From Planctomycetota bacterium (GTDB lineage Bacteria > Planctomycetota > Phycisphaerae > Phycisphaerales > SM1A02), in contig QWPV01000026.1 in assembly GCA_003671055.1 (NCBI GenBank), forward strand, positions 1 to 33,296: 33,296 nt of DNA, read 5' to 3'. The stretch's first letter is position 1. Every line of letters begins with the position of its first letter. The notes under the pieces were generated by a model. That model was not told the origin of the DNA. It saw only the letters and a list, made by a program, of their open reading frames with translations, and searched no databases. Made by a program: the position numbers and the translations under genes. Below are positions 21,893 to 29,902 of the stretch, in pieces.

Positions 21893-23389
21893 GTGGAGCA
21901 AACGCCGCATGAATCCCTGCCGAGTCCCCCTGAGTTTCCTCTCGGAGGGGATTCTGAACTCCCATCCGTGGAGGCGAGCTTGCTTGACGGACAGTCTGCG
22001 AGCATTCAGGAAGATGCCCTTGGTCGCGAATTGCGGCTTCGATCACTCTGTGAAAAGGCTCGTGCGCTCCCCGAAACACCGGGCGTCTACTTGATGAAGG
22101 ACACGCTCGGCCGCGTGCTTTATGTGGGAAAGGCATTGCGGCTGTGTGATCGCGTCTCGAGCTACTTCATTCCATCGACGGATCTCGGTGCGCGGAAGCA
22201 GCCCATGCTCGATCGCGTGGTGGACTTCGACATCGTGCCGTGCGAGAGCGAATGGGAGGCGCTGTTTGTTGAAGCGCGTTTGGTGAAAGACATTCATCCG
22301 CCGTTCAATGTCGCGTTGCAGGATGACAAGACGTTTCCGTATCTCGCCGTCACGACGCGCGAGGACTTTCCCACCGTCATGATCACACGTCATCCTACTG
22401 ATCCGCGGCTCAAAGGCGCGCGATTGTTCGGACCGTTTCTGCATGGACCGAGTTTGCGTCATGCGGTGGAACATCTCCAAAGCGTGTTTCGATTTCGAAC
22501 GTGTGACCTTGCGATTCTCGATGGTGATCCCACGTTGCCGCGATTTCGTCCGTGCCTCTTGCACGCGATTGGAAAATGCACAGCGCCTTGCGCGGCGAAG
22601 ATTTCGAAGACTGAGTATCGCGAAGATGTCGATCGATTCCTTCGGTTCTTTGTCTCTAAGCGCACCGTGATGACGCGGGAACTTGAGGCGGAAATGGCAC
22701 AAGCGTCAAGCGTGATGAACTTCGAGCGCGCAGCGGTTCTGCGCGATCAATTGAAGGCACTCGCGCGACTTGATCATCGAGAGACGCGCAGCGACGACAG
22801 CGACTTCAACTGGCAACCCGAGGTCACGCAGTTCATTCAAGATCCGATGGCGGGCGTGCGAAGCCTGCAGCGCGCGCTCGGCATTGAGACGCCTCTTCGT
22901 TGCATGGAAGCGATTGACATCGCGCACTTGCAAGGCGGTGAGACGGTTGGCTCGAAGGTCGCGTTCATCGATGGACGCCCGTTCAAAGATGGATACCGAA
23001 GATTCCGAGTGCGCAGCGTGAGTAACGACGACTACAGCGCGATTCGTGAAGTTGTCAGTCGACGCTACCGTGATGCGGGCGAAGGGCAGGAGCTCTATCC
23101 AGATCTCATTCTCATCGACGGTGGAATCGGGCAACTCAACGCGGCGATGGAGGCGTTTCAGGGACTCCGCGTGCAGCCGCCGTTTGTGATTTCACTCGCG
23201 AAAAAGGAAGAGTTGCTCTATCGCATGGGGAGCAGTGAGCCGCTAAAACTTGGGCGCGAGCATCCTGGCTTGAAACTCTGTCAGGCGATTCGCGATGAAG
23301 CGCACCGATTCGCTCAGCACTATCACCATCGATTGCGGGAGCGCGCATTGCTCGGCGAACGGAAGAAGAAGCCGAAGGGGACTCGATGA
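21893..23389 (+). CDS. uvrC: UvrC nuclease subunit of nucleotide excision repair, lacking the C-terminal HhH domain
   Basis: A 498-residue protein. The GIY-YIG nuclease domain begins PETPGVYLMKDTLGRVLYVG (Y66, R87 region, E128), making the 3' cut. A cysteine segment RPCLLHAIGKCTAPC follows, then a UVR motif near 259-293 (ELEAEMAQASSVMNFERAAV) for UvrB contact. The RNase H-like part making the 5' cut has EAIDIAHLQGG with D342, DDYSAIREVVSRRY, and LILIDGGIGQLN with D409. The chain stops soon after FAQHYHHRLRERAL in a basic KKKPKGTR tail, about 100 residues before a usual UvrC end, so the tandem helix-hairpin-helix domain is missing. The start is a GTG at 21893 and leaves about 50 poorly conserved residues before the nuclease; a later start is possible. 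The stop overlaps the next gene as ATGA. Confidence 0.9.
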   Translation: MEQTPHESLPSPPEFPLGGDSELPSVEASLLDGQSASIQEDALGRELRLRSLCEKARALPETPGVYLMKDTLGRVLYVGKALRLCDRVSSYFIPSTDLGARKQPMLDRVVDFDIVPCESEWEALFVEARLVKDIHPPFNVALQDDKTFPYLAVTTREDFPTVMITRHPTDPRLKGARLFGPFLHGPSLRHAVEHLQSVFRFRTCDLAILDGDPTLPRFRPCLLHAIGKCTAPCAAKISKTEYREDVDRFLRFFVSKRTVMTRELEAEMAQASSVMNFERAAVLRDQLKALARLDHRETRSDDSDFNWQPEVTQFIQDPMAGVRSLQRALGIETPLRCMEAIDIAHLQGGETVGSKVAFIDGRPFKDGYRRFRVRSVSNDDYSAIREVVSRRYRDAGEGQELYPDLILIDGGIGQLNAAMEAFQGLRVQPPFVISLAKKEELLYRMGSSEPLKLGREHPGLKLCQAIRDEAHRFAQHYHHRLRERALLGERKKKPKGTR

Positions 23390-23691
23390 CGGGCCTTCCG
23401 TCCTATTGCATCGTGCGCGGTGTCGATCTTGAGTTGCGGGTGAAGGCGGTGCCCGGTGCCAAGCAGATGGAACTTGTCGGTGCGCTCGGCGATCGACTGA
23501 AGGTACGCGTCAATGCGCCACCCGAAGGAGGCAAAGCGAATGACGCGATTTGCGCGCTCATCGCAGCGCGTGCATCGATCAAAGAGCGCGATGTCTCTGT
23601 GACGGCTGGAGCGAGCAGTCCACAAAAAACGCTGCTGCTCAAGGGAGCAGCAGCGCGAGTGGACGAAATTGTGAAAGCGTTCGCGAGTTGA
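23386..23691 (+). CDS. DUF167 (YggU/UPF0235) family protein
   Basis: A 101-residue small alpha/beta protein. The family pattern is clear: LELRVKAVPGAKQMELVGAL, DRLKVRVNAPPEGGKANDAI, then ICALIAARASIKERDVSVTA and the ending SSPQKTLLLKG. Length is typical. The biochemical role of the family is unknown. The ATG overlaps the uvrC stop (ATGA), so it is translationally coupled to it. It ends one base away from the end of the convergent ftsH. Confidence 0.92.
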   Translation: MTGLPSYCIVRGVDLELRVKAVPGAKQMELVGALGDRLKVRVNAPPEGGKANDAICALIAARASIKERDVSVTAGASSPQKTLLLKGAAARVDEIVKAFAS

Positions 23692-23692
23692 A

Positions 23693-25726
23693 TCACGCAG
23701 GACTTGGAAGCGAACCGCCAAGCGTTGGCGGAACATCACCGAGCGTTGACGTGGCGGGCTTTGCAACGCGGGTCGCTTCAGCCGCAGAAAGCATGTCTGA
23801 CACTGTGGGCTTCGAAAGAAGTTCGCCGCGCATGAGCCGTTCGACTTCGTCCTTCTGCAAGGTCTCGAATCGAAGCAGTGCTTCCGCGACTGCGGTGATC
23901 TGCTCCCAGTGCTCGCGAACCATCGTCGTTGCATCGAGGTACGCATGATCGATGAGCGCGCGAATTTCTTCGTCGATGACGCGCGCGGTTTCAGGGCTGT
24001 AGTCCTTCTCTGAAACCAACTGGTCGCGCTGATCGCCGCCTGAGTAGTCGACGAATCCAAGTCGAGGCGACATGCCCCACTGGAGGATCATCGCCTTCGC
24101 GTAACGCGTCGCCATTTGAATATCCATCGACGCGCCAGAACTCACTTCGCCGGTCTTCATCTCTTCCGCGATACGACCGCCGCAGAGGACACGCATCGTC
24201 GAAACGAGCCATTTTCTGCCGTATCCGTAGCGATCCTTCTCGGGAAGCGAGAAGGTCACGCCGAGCGCTTGTCCACGCGGAATGATGGTGACCTTGTGCA
24301 GCGGGTCTGCTTCGGGAAGCAGCGTTTGGAGGACAGCGTGACCGGCTTCGTGATACGCAGTTGCGACGCGCTCTTGTTGTTCGATGCGACGGCTGCGCTG
24401 CGCACGACCGAAGCGCACCTTGTCGCGCGCTTCTTCGAGATCGGACATCTCCACCGAGTCCTTGTCGGCGAGGGTTGCAATGATCGTCGCTTCATTGATG
24501 AGCGCAGCAAGTTCAGCGCCGCTGAACATCGGCGTTCCGCGCGCGAGCCGTTCGAGTTCCACATCTGGCGAGAGCTTCACCTTCTTCACGTGGACGGCAA
24601 GAATCTGGCGACGCCCCACGAGATCAGGCAGATTCACAGCCACTTGTCGATCGAAGCGTCCTGGTCGAGTCAATGCAGGGTCGAGGACATCGGCACGGTT
24701 GGTGGACGCGATCACGATCACTTGATCGTTCGCTTCGAATCCATCCATCTCGACAAGAATCGCGTTGAGCGTTTGCTCGCGTTCATCGTGCCCGCCACCG
24801 CCGCTGTATCCACCGCCGCGACGACGACCGACTGCGTCAATCTCATCGAGGAAGATGATGCACGGCGATTTTTCCTTCGCTTGCTTGAAGAGATCGCGTA
24901 CCCGTGACGCGCCGACGCCCACAAACATTTCCACGAAGTCCGAACCCGAGATCGTGAAGAACGGAACATTCGCTTCGCCCGCAATTGCCTTCGCGAGCAG
25001 TGTTTTTCCGCATCCTGGAGGACCAGAGAGCAGCACGCCGCGCGGAATCCGGCCACCGAGTCGAGCGAATCGTTTCGGGTTCTTCAGGAACTCCACGATC
25101 TCCGAGACTTCTTCTTTCGCTTCATCAACACCCGCGACATCCGCGAACGTCATCTGCGTGCGCTCTTTGCTCTGCAGCGTCGCGCGTGATTTTCCGAAGT
25201 TGCCGAGCATGCCGCCAGGACCACCACCAACACCGCGCATCGATCGCGAGATGAGGAACCAAATGAGCGCGATGATGATGATCACCGGCACGAGTTGAAG
25301 CAGCAGAGTCTTCCAAATGGATTCCTCCACAACCTCGTAGTTGAGTTTTCGTTCTTCGAGTTGCTTCACATAGTGATCGAGCAACAGCGGCCTGCTCTTC
25401 ACGATGATCGTGCGAGCAGTCGCGTCCTTCGGAGAGTCCGCGCCTGGTTCAAGTTGCGCAGTGATCCGCGAGTCTTCTACTTGCACAGAATCAGGCTTGA
25501 GCCGTTTGGCGTCTGCGTACGCAAGGAACTCACTCCACTTCACCTGCTGGCCAGAAGTGATTCCGCCCGTGAGCGCATAGAGCATCAAGAGCCCGAGGAC
25601 GAGGAAGGTTGCAAACGTCGCGTAGTGCCGACGCGGATTTTGCGGCGCAACTGGCGGCAGCGGCTTCTGTGGCCCATCTGGGCTGTTGCTGTTCTTCGGA
25701 TCGTTGGGATTCTGGGAATTGCTCAT
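23693..25726 (-). CDS. ftsH: FtsH, membrane ATP-dependent zinc metalloprotease
   Basis: A 677-residue protein that degrades misfolded membrane proteins and some regulators. The N-terminus has a Pro/Asn-rich cytoplasmic stretch, a first membrane helix near 38-56, a periplasmic domain, and a second helix near 140-160. The AAA+ part has Walker A GPPGCGKT at 235-242, pore loop FVEMFVG at 264-270, Walker B IIFLDEID at 290-297, and the second region of homology [20 protein letters not shown]. The protease has HEAGH at 459-463 with the third zinc ligand in [12 protein letters not shown]. The ending is Pro/Ser-rich ([12 protein letters not shown]). Length is normal. The ATG at 25726 lacks an obvious strong ribosome-binding site. 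The convergent neighbour ends one base away. Confidence 0.96.
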   Translation of the reverse strand: MSNSQNPNDPKNSNSPDGPQKPLPPVAPQNPRRHYATFATFLVLGLLMLYALTGGITSGQQVKWSEFLAYADAKRLKPDSVQVEDSRITAQLEPGADSPKDATARTIIVKSRPLLLDHYVKQLEERKLNYEVVEESIWKTLLLQLVPVIIIIALIWFLISRSMRGVGGGPGGMLGNFGKSRATLQSKERTQMTFADVAGVDEAKEEVSEIVEFLKNPKRFARLGGRIPRGVLLSGPPGCGKTLLAKAIAGEANVPFFTISGSDFVEMFVGVGASRVRDLFKQAKEKSPCIIFLDEIDAVGRRRGGGYSGGGGHDEREQTLNAILVEMDGFEANDQVIVIASTNRADVLDPALTRPGRFDRQVAVNLPDLVGRRQILAVHVKKVKLSPDVELERLARGTPMFSGAELAALINEATIIATLADKDSVEMSDLEEARDKVRFGRAQRSRRIEQQERVATAYHEAGHAVLQTLLPEADPLHKVTIIPRGQALGVTFSLPEKDRYGYGRKWLVSTMRVLCGGRIAEEMKTGEVSSGASMDIQMATRYAKAMILQWGMSPRLGFVDYSGGDQRDQLVSEKDYSPETARVIDEEIRALIDHAYLDATTMVREHWEQITAVAEALLRFETLQKDEVERLMRGELLSKPTVSDMLSAAEATRVAKPATSTLGDVPPTLGGSLPSPA

Positions 25727-25887
25727 CGGTAGGTCGTGATCTATCGGTGCGGGGAAGGTTGGTCTTCAGTGAGTCTCTCGCGGGTACGCGATCAAACGCG
25801 AGTCAGTTCCACGGAAAGGAAGCGTAGGCGATATCGGCTCATGATCGGCGTGAGAATTTGAAAGCGCGTCGATGTCTTCTAAGAGTC

Positions 25888-25918
25888 GTGTCCCTGGTCA
25901 TCTAAAAATTGTGTCCCT
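25888..25918. repeat. Short direct repeat GTGTCCCT, two copies 23 bp apart
   Basis: The copies lie at 25888-25895 and 25911-25918, with an A/T-rich spacer between. The second copy overlaps the stop codon of the LptE-like gene. Similar GTGTCCC-type repeats occur near some mobile elements in planctomycetes and other bacteria; this is from memory, and no transposase is present here. Confidence 0.4.
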
Positions 25919-26444
25919 ACCACTCCGTTTGCATCGCCGCGACGATATCCCGCGCCATCTCTTCGGCAACCGCAAACTGGGCGAGCTCGATGGGTTCCCT
26001 CGCAGGGGCGCTTGGAACGAAGAGGGCAGACGCCTTCACCCCGTTCTGCGCGACAATCTTCTTACCCGTGCGCATGTCGATCCATTCAAAATCGATCGTC
26101 ACTTCAAACATCATCTCGTTCGCGAGGCCGGTGGTTGGATCCTTGGAGAGTTCGAGGAGACGGGCGTCCGTGATGGTGCCCTTGAGCAAAGTGTCCGCGG
26201 AAACTTCATTCGCGAGTGCATACGGCGTTCCGCTCTCGATCTCTTTCGTCAGCGCTTCAAGCAAGTTCTTCTCGATCCCACGAATGTAGGATCGATTGCG
26301 AAAGATTGTTGCGGCGACGCTCTGAAACTGTTTGGGGTAGAGGTTCGTTGCTGCGTATCCATCACGCGGATTCGACGCGCACGAGATCAGCGCAGCGCCG
26401 AGGCAGAGCCCCATTGCGAGCCAACGCATCGCTCTCATGCTCAC
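25917..26444 (-). CDS. LptE-like lipoprotein (LPS assembly)
   Basis: A 175-residue lipoprotein with signal MSMRAMRWLAMGLCLGAALI and lipobox LISC. The mature part starts with a short disordered segment, then GYAATNLYPKQFQSVAATIF. FRNRSYIRGIEKNLLEALTK then EIESGTPYALANEVSADTLL follow, the helix-strand pattern of LptE, in which the strand KGTITDARLL is typical. LptE plugs the LptD barrel that delivers LPS to the outer surface. I use the GTG at 26444 because it overlaps the upstream stop as GTGA and has GGAG seven bases before it; the ATG at 26438 is the alternative. Its end carries part of the GTGTCCCT repeat. No lptD is in the window. Confidence 0.72.
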   Translation of the reverse strand: MSMRAMRWLAMGLCLGAALISCASNPRDGYAATNLYPKQFQSVAATIFRNRSYIRGIEKNLLEALTKEIESGTPYALANEVSADTLLKGTITDARLLELSKDPTTGLANEMMFEVTIDFEWIDMRTGKKIVAQNGVKASALFVPSAPAREPIELAQFAVAEEMARDIVAAMQTEW

Positions 26445-27580
26445 GGTGCAACTCCTGTCGTCGGTGCTGGCGTGATCGGCGCATCGTCCGAGACTGCGCC
26501 CTCTGTTTCAAGAAGTCGCAATGCCCCGGGATCTTTGAAATCGACCTGTTCCCACGGAATGCCAAGCAAAGCAACGCGCAGCGACTTGTAGTCTGGCGCA
26601 CTGGTCAGAATGCTCGGCGGCAGCAACGGCATGATGTTCGGAATGATGCGAAGTGCCTCGAGCGTCGCGACAGCAGTGGGATGCCGCATGATCAGCCTGC
26701 GAATGAAGAGTTCGGCAGAGATCGGGTCGTCGACTTCGAGATACCAGTTTGCGGTCGAGAGAAGTTTTGCCGCTTCAGATTCTTCGATGCGAATCAAGAT
26801 GCCATCCGCACCGACTTGATCTGCAAGTACCGGTTCAATCGCTTGCAATGTGCGAAGACGGCCGCGCGCTTCAATCAATCCGCTCGCGTCATACTGCGGT
26901 CCTTTGAAGCCTGAAAGATACGAGTAAATCAGGCGAAGTCGCGCCTTTGGGACCTGCGACGAGCGCGGATAGTTTTCGAGGAAGAGGTCGTAGGCTTCGG
27001 CCGCGAGGAGAAGATCCCGGTTGCGGAAGTAGAAGTCCGCTAGTTCCATGCCAGCTTGTTCCGCAAGCTGACTTCCTGGCAATCGTTCTTGCACGCGGAT
27101 CAGCAACTCTTCCGCGTCTTCAGCCGAACTGAGAAATCGAATCGTGCCGAAGAAGCGCTTCTTGAGTCCGTTCGCGTACGCCTTCGCAATCTCAAACTCG
27201 CGTTCGAGTGCTGGGATGAAGGTTTGCGTCGAAGAATACTTCCGACAAATCTCTTCATAATCGAAGAGTGCTTTGTATTCGTCGCCGAGCGCGACTTCCG
27301 CATCACCGCGAATGAGCAGCGCTTCTGAGCGCCAACGAGAGAGCGGGTATCGCTCGATAAATGCCTTCGCGAGATTCTTCGCCCGCGCTGCCTCGCCGAG
27401 CGCGAGGGTGCGGCGTGCGTTGAAGAGTTGCGCTTCCTCACTCGCCGGATCTGCATCCGCAGTCTTCTCCCAACGATCAAGTTGATCGAGCACATACTGT
27501 TCGGACTGCGCATACGTCGCGCTCGCGCACATGCACGCGGTGACGATTAGGGCAGTGAGCCCTCCTCGTGTGGATCGCAT
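26441..27580 (-). CDS. BamD-like TPR lipoprotein (outer-membrane assembly)
   Basis: A 379-residue protein from the ATG at 27580; earlier residues would spoil the signal. The signal MRSTRGGLTALIVTAC can be read as a lipobox (VTAC, Cys16) or as a cleaved signal ending ATYA. The body is a run of TPR-like helices: SEEAQLFNARRTLALGEAAR, KAFIERYPLSRWRSEALLIR, YKALFDYEEICRKYS, LLAAEAYDLFLENYP and KARLRLIYSYLSG. The pattern 'Y..FL..YP.S..VP.A..RL' is typical of BamD/YfiO, a component of the beta-barrel assembly complex. It is longer than E. coli BamD (about 245) and the C-terminus is Pro/Thr-rich. Its overlap with the LptE-like gene suggests a shared envelope-biogenesis unit. Confidence 0.72.
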   Translation of the reverse strand: MRSTRGGLTALIVTACMCASATYAQSEQYVLDQLDRWEKTADADPASEEAQLFNARRTLALGEAARAKNLAKAFIERYPLSRWRSEALLIRGDAEVALGDEYKALFDYEEICRKYSSTQTFIPALEREFEIAKAYANGLKKRFFGTIRFLSSAEDAEELLIRVQERLPGSQLAEQAGMELADFYFRNRDLLLAAEAYDLFLENYPRSSQVPKARLRLIYSYLSGFKGPQYDASGLIEARGRLRTLQAIEPVLADQVGADGILIRIEESEAAKLLSTANWYLEVDDPISAELFIRRLIMRHPTAVATLEALRIIPNIMPLLPPSILTSAPDYKSLRVALLGIPWEQVDFKDPGALRLLETEGAVSDDAPITPAPTTGVAP

Positions 27581-27668
27581 GGTGCAGCAGAAGTGAGCGG
27601 CGAACATCGCTGCGATAGTACCCGCAGCGGCTTCGGAATGGATGCTCGGCTACGCTGCGAGTTGACCC

Positions 27669-27706
27669 GCGCGCCGCGAGCCTTGAAGCGCGCCGCGAGC
27701 CTTGAA
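27669..27706. repeat. Perfect 19-bp tandem duplication just upstream of the lipid kinase gene
   Basis: GCGCGCCGCGAGCCTTGAA occurs twice head to tail (27669-27687 and 27688-27706), ending two bases before the ATG. It takes up the place where a ribosome-binding site would be, and no Shine-Dalgarno sequence is visible there. Confidence 0.95.
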
Positions 27707-27708
27707 CT

Positions 27709-28605
27709 ATGAGTATCGCAATTCTCTTCAATCCCACCAGCGGTCGCGGTCGTGCGCTCAAGTATGCGCAGCAGATCAAGGCGGCTCTGCAGCTTGATGG
27801 CGTAAAGACGTCGCTGCTTCCCACCGAACGAGGCGACGCGGAGCATTGGTTGCTGCCTGTGCTGCATTCCAAACGGAAGGCGATGAGTGCGCTGATTGTG
27901 TGTGGGGGAGATGGGGCGGTGCGCCTTGTCGCATCGAGCGCAGCAGCAGCGGAGGTCCCGATCTGGCATGCGCCGTGCGGCACCGAGAATCTCTTCGCGC
28001 GCGCCTTTGGGATGCGGCGAAATATGGAACAACTGCGCGCCGCACTGCGGGTTGGTCGCGTACAGCGTGTGGACCTCGCGTATGCAAACGGCTCGCCGTT
28101 TGTGCTCATGGGCTCAATGGGAATTGACGCACGGATCGTGCACGCGCTTGCTGGGACAAGGCGCACTGGCCCGATCTCCCATCTTTCTTATGTCGCGCCG
28201 GTGCTTGAGTGCCTCAGGAGTTGGTCCGCGCCACAACTTGCGTGGGAGATTGATGGGGAGCGAGAGGAACTCGGCGGGGGCACGATCGTCGTGGGAAACT
28301 TCCGCGAGTACGGCGCGCGATTGAATCCCGCATCGCGTGCGACCTTTGACGATGGGTTGCTCGACGCAGTGTTCTTCCCCATGAGGAGCGCATTTGCCGC
28401 CGCGAGTTGGGCGCCAATCCTGCGATGTCGGCTTAGTTCATTCCATCCGCACTTGCGTGAACGCCGAGCAGCAGCGATTCGTGTCTTCGCGAACGTGCCT
28501 GAAATGCTGCAGCTCGATGGCGATCCAGCCGGGGCATTTGAGGGTGAGCGAGAAGTTCGGTTCACAGTGCGATCGAAGGCGCTCGGCGTGCTCATGCCCG
28601 CATAA
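27709..28605 (+). CDS. Diacylglycerol/sphingosine kinase-family lipid kinase
   Basis: A 298-residue soluble or membrane-associated kinase. It opens MSIAILFNPTSGRGRALKYA with the family NPTSG, has the nucleotide loop GGDGA at 66-70, and GTENLFAR at 91-98, where the family usually reads GT.NDFAR. GSMGIDARIVHAL and a beta-rich C-terminal domain (VVGNFREYGARLNPASRATF, DDGLLDAVFF, LQLDGDPAG) complete the DAGK catalytic fold. The usual substrate is diacylglycerol or a related lipid, phosphorylated with ATP; the exact lipid is unknown. The ATG at 27709 has no Shine-Dalgarno because a 19-bp duplication precedes it, so translation may be weak or leaderless. A start further in is possible but would cut the nucleotide fold. 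Confidence 0.85.
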   Translation: MSIAILFNPTSGRGRALKYAQQIKAALQLDGVKTSLLPTERGDAEHWLLPVLHSKRKAMSALIVCGGDGAVRLVASSAAAAEVPIWHAPCGTENLFARAFGMRRNMEQLRAALRVGRVQRVDLAYANGSPFVLMGSMGIDARIVHALAGTRRTGPISHLSYVAPVLECLRSWSAPQLAWEIDGEREELGGGTIVVGNFREYGARLNPASRATFDDGLLDAVFFPMRSAFAAASWAPILRCRLSSFHPHLRERRAAAIRVFANVPEMLQLDGDPAGAFEGEREVRFTVRSKALGVLMPA

Positions 28606-28633
28606 CTGATGGAAAAATGGGTGCGAACTCCTG

Positions 28634-28657
28634 CTTGCCGCTCAAGTCAACGGCAAG
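28634..28657. repeat. Inverted repeat upstream of fliL
   Basis: CTTGCCG (28634-28640) and CGGCAAG (28651-28657) form a perfect 7-bp inverted repeat with a 10-base loop. It overlaps the -35 side of the candidate flagellar promoter, so it could be an operator or simply a hairpin. Confidence 0.5.
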
Positions 28658-28669
28658 ATCCGCCGATCC
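28642..28669 (+). promoter_or_regulatory. Candidate sigma-28 (FliA-type) promoter of fliL
   Basis: TCAAGTCA (28642-28649) and GCCGATCC (28662-28669) are separated by 12 bases. The sigma-28 consensus is TAAAGTTT, 11 bases, GCCGATAA: 5 of 8 and 6 of 8 positions agree. It lies 45 bases before the fliL ATG, in the right place to drive the flagellar cluster. The spacing is one base long. Confidence 0.4.
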
Positions 28670-28714
28670 GAAGCAAGAGAGCGTGCGTTGAAGACGGCGT
28701 GCTCGGAGGCTTTT

Positions 28715-29287
28715 ATGGCAGACAAACCAGAGAAATCAGGATCAAAGGACAAGGGCAGCGACGCAAAAGGCGGCGATGCAAAGTCTGTTGGCGACGCGCC
28801 TGCGAAGAAGGGTGGCATGAAGTTCATGGCACTCACCGCGGGATTGCTTGTCGTTGAAGGCGCTGCCATCGTCGGATTCTTTTCGATGACTGGACCGAAG
28901 CACGTCGAAGCCGAAGTGCCTGTCGTTGTCGCAAATCCAGAGGAAACAAAGGCAATTGAGTTGCTGCTTCTCGATGATCGATTAGTGAATGACCGCACTG
29001 GACTCGCGTACCTCTATGAAGTTGAGGTGTATGTGAAGGTGCGCAAGAAGGACGAAGCGTGGGTGAAGGAAGAGATCGAGCGTTCACGGAACGAACTGCG
29101 TGCAGAGGTTGGCGGCATTTGGCGCACCGCTGAACCAAATCATTTCCAGGAGCCCACGTTTGAAACGTTGACGCGTCGAATCGAAGGCACGCTGCGCGAG
29201 CGATTTGATCATCGGTCGACGGACGGGAAGCCGACGATTGACCGTTGCGTCCTCGTTGTCGGCACCGGCATTCGCATTAACCGATAA
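28715..29287 (+). CDS. fliL: FliL-like flagellar stator-associated protein
   Basis: A 190-residue protein. The ATG at 28715 follows GGAGG at five bases, which decides the start over a TTG at 28688. The N-terminus is charged and Lys/Asp/Gly-rich and cytoplasmic (MADKPEKSGSKDKGSDAKGG). One membrane helix spans about 37-58 (KFMALTAGLLVVEGAAIVGF), and the periplasmic part has YLYEVEVYVKVRKKDEAWVK and ETLTRRIEGTLRERFDHRST, fitting the stomatin-like fold of FliL. FliL rings the stator units and supports torque. Its ending (CVLVVGTGIRINR) is not the usual VYFTDFVVQ type, so identity rests partly on position at the head of the flagellar cluster. A terminator-like hairpin follows. Confidence 0.68.
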   Translation: MADKPEKSGSKDKGSDAKGGDAKSVGDAPAKKGGMKFMALTAGLLVVEGAAIVGFFSMTGPKHVEAEVPVVVANPEETKAIELLLLDDRLVNDRTGLAYLYEVEVYVKVRKKDEAWVKEEIERSRNELRAEVGGIWRTAEPNHFQEPTFETLTRRIEGTLRERFDHRSTDGKPTIDRCVLVVGTGIRINR

Positions 29288-29302
29288 GCACGAGCCAAAT
29301 CG

Positions 29303-29353
29303 AAACCATCAATCGCTCCCGAGTCGAATTGACTGACGGGAGTTTTGGTTTGG
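29303..29353 (+). terminator. Terminator-like hairpin after fliL
   Basis: CTCCCG-AGTC (29316-29325) pairs with GACT-GA-CGGGAG (29331-29342), leaving a two-base bulge, and TTTT follows at 29343-29346. AAACC upstream (about 29303) and GGTTT downstream could extend the pairing. It would end or attenuate transcription between fliL and fliN. Confidence 0.6.
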
Positions 29354-29388
29354 TGGTGGTTTTTCATGGAAAATCTTCCGCCCAAGGT

Positions 29389-29403
29389 GAGCAGAAACTG
29401 CTC
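29389..29403 (+). repeat. Hairpin GAGCAG-AAA-CTGCTC in the fliN leader
   Basis: A perfect 6-bp stem with a 3-base loop, the first of several hairpins in the 248-base gap before fliN. Confidence 0.6.
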
Positions 29404-29419
29404 TTCCGCGGATTCTCAA

Positions 29420-29493
29420 GGCGCAGGGTCTGCCGTTCCGACAAACGGAAGGCGCAAATGCTGCGCCCGCTTCGGCAGGATGCCTCAAAGCGG
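29420..29493 (+). promoter_or_regulatory. Structured RNA-like segment upstream of fliN, unidentified
   Basis: In order: GGCGCAG (29420-29426); a hairpin TTCCG-ACAAA-CGGAA (29436-29450); a second GGCGCA (29451-29456) that pairs with TGCGCC (29462-29467); then CCGCTT pairing with AAGCGG around an inner GGCA/TGCC stem (29467-29493). The two GGCGCA copies compete for the single TGCGCC, so two folds exclude each other. No ORF with coding character fills the gap. The segment GGCGCAAATGC faintly recalls the c-di-GMP-I core (GACGCAAAGCC), but the rest does not fit. Confidence 0.4.
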
Positions 29494-29535
29494 TGATGAC
29501 CTCATACCCCAAGAAGGATTCTTGTGGAGATCAAC

Positions 29536-29880
29536 ATGGCTGACGCCGACCCGAACATGAACCCTGCAACCACGATGCCTCTTGGCGCTGCTGTCCCACT
29601 TCCCGACTTCGGTCGAGGACGATCGTCTGACGCGGCCTCTGCGATCGGCATGCTCTCGGATGTGAATCTCAGTGTTCGCATCGAACTTGGGCGTACCAAG
29701 ATGCTTGTCGAAGATGTGCTTCGGCTCAACACGGATTCAGTTGTTGAACTCGACAAAGCAGCGGGTGATCCAGTCGACATCTATGTGAACGGTCGCCGCG
29801 TCGCGCGCGGTGAAGTGCTCGTGCTCAACGAGAACTTTTGTGTGCGCGTGAGTGAGATTCTCGAGCCGTTCGAAAGCTAA
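29536..29880 (+). CDS. fliN: FliN, flagellar C-ring (switch) protein
   Basis: A 114-residue protein. The ATG at 29536 has GGAG six bases upstream; a GTG at 29524 would add four residues. After about 40 variable residues comes the SpoA domain (LSDVNLSVRIELGRTKMLVE, DVLRLNTDSVVELDKAAGDP, VDIYVNGRRVARGEVLVLNE, NFCVRVSEILEP), which is FliN almost throughout. FliN forms the lower part of the C-ring and docks export cargo. In many genomes fliM lies directly before fliN; here it does not. Confidence 0.93.
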   Translation: MADADPNMNPATTMPLGAAVPLPDFGRGRSSDAASAIGMLSDVNLSVRIELGRTKMLVEDVLRLNTDSVVELDKAAGDPVDIYVNGRRVARGEVLVLNENFCVRVSEILEPFES

Positions 29881-29887
29881 GTCTCAA

Positions 29888-29902
29888 GGCGCTTCAAGCG
29901 CC
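29888..29902 (+). repeat. Hairpin GGCGCT-TCA-AGCGCC between fliN and fliO
   Basis: A 6-bp stem eight bases after the fliN stop, without a T tract, so not a good terminator. It may set RNA stability between the two genes. Confidence 0.5.

Noticed and set aside
29279-29287. Sigma-28 -10 box (ACCGATAA) at the end of fliL
   Set aside because: It coincides with the stop codon region and no TAAA-type -35 element lies at the proper distance.
29420-29493. c-di-GMP-I (GEMM) riboswitch before fliN
   Set aside because: Only GGCGCAAATGC resembles the core GACGCAAAGCC; the tetraloop, its receptor and the third stem do not fit.
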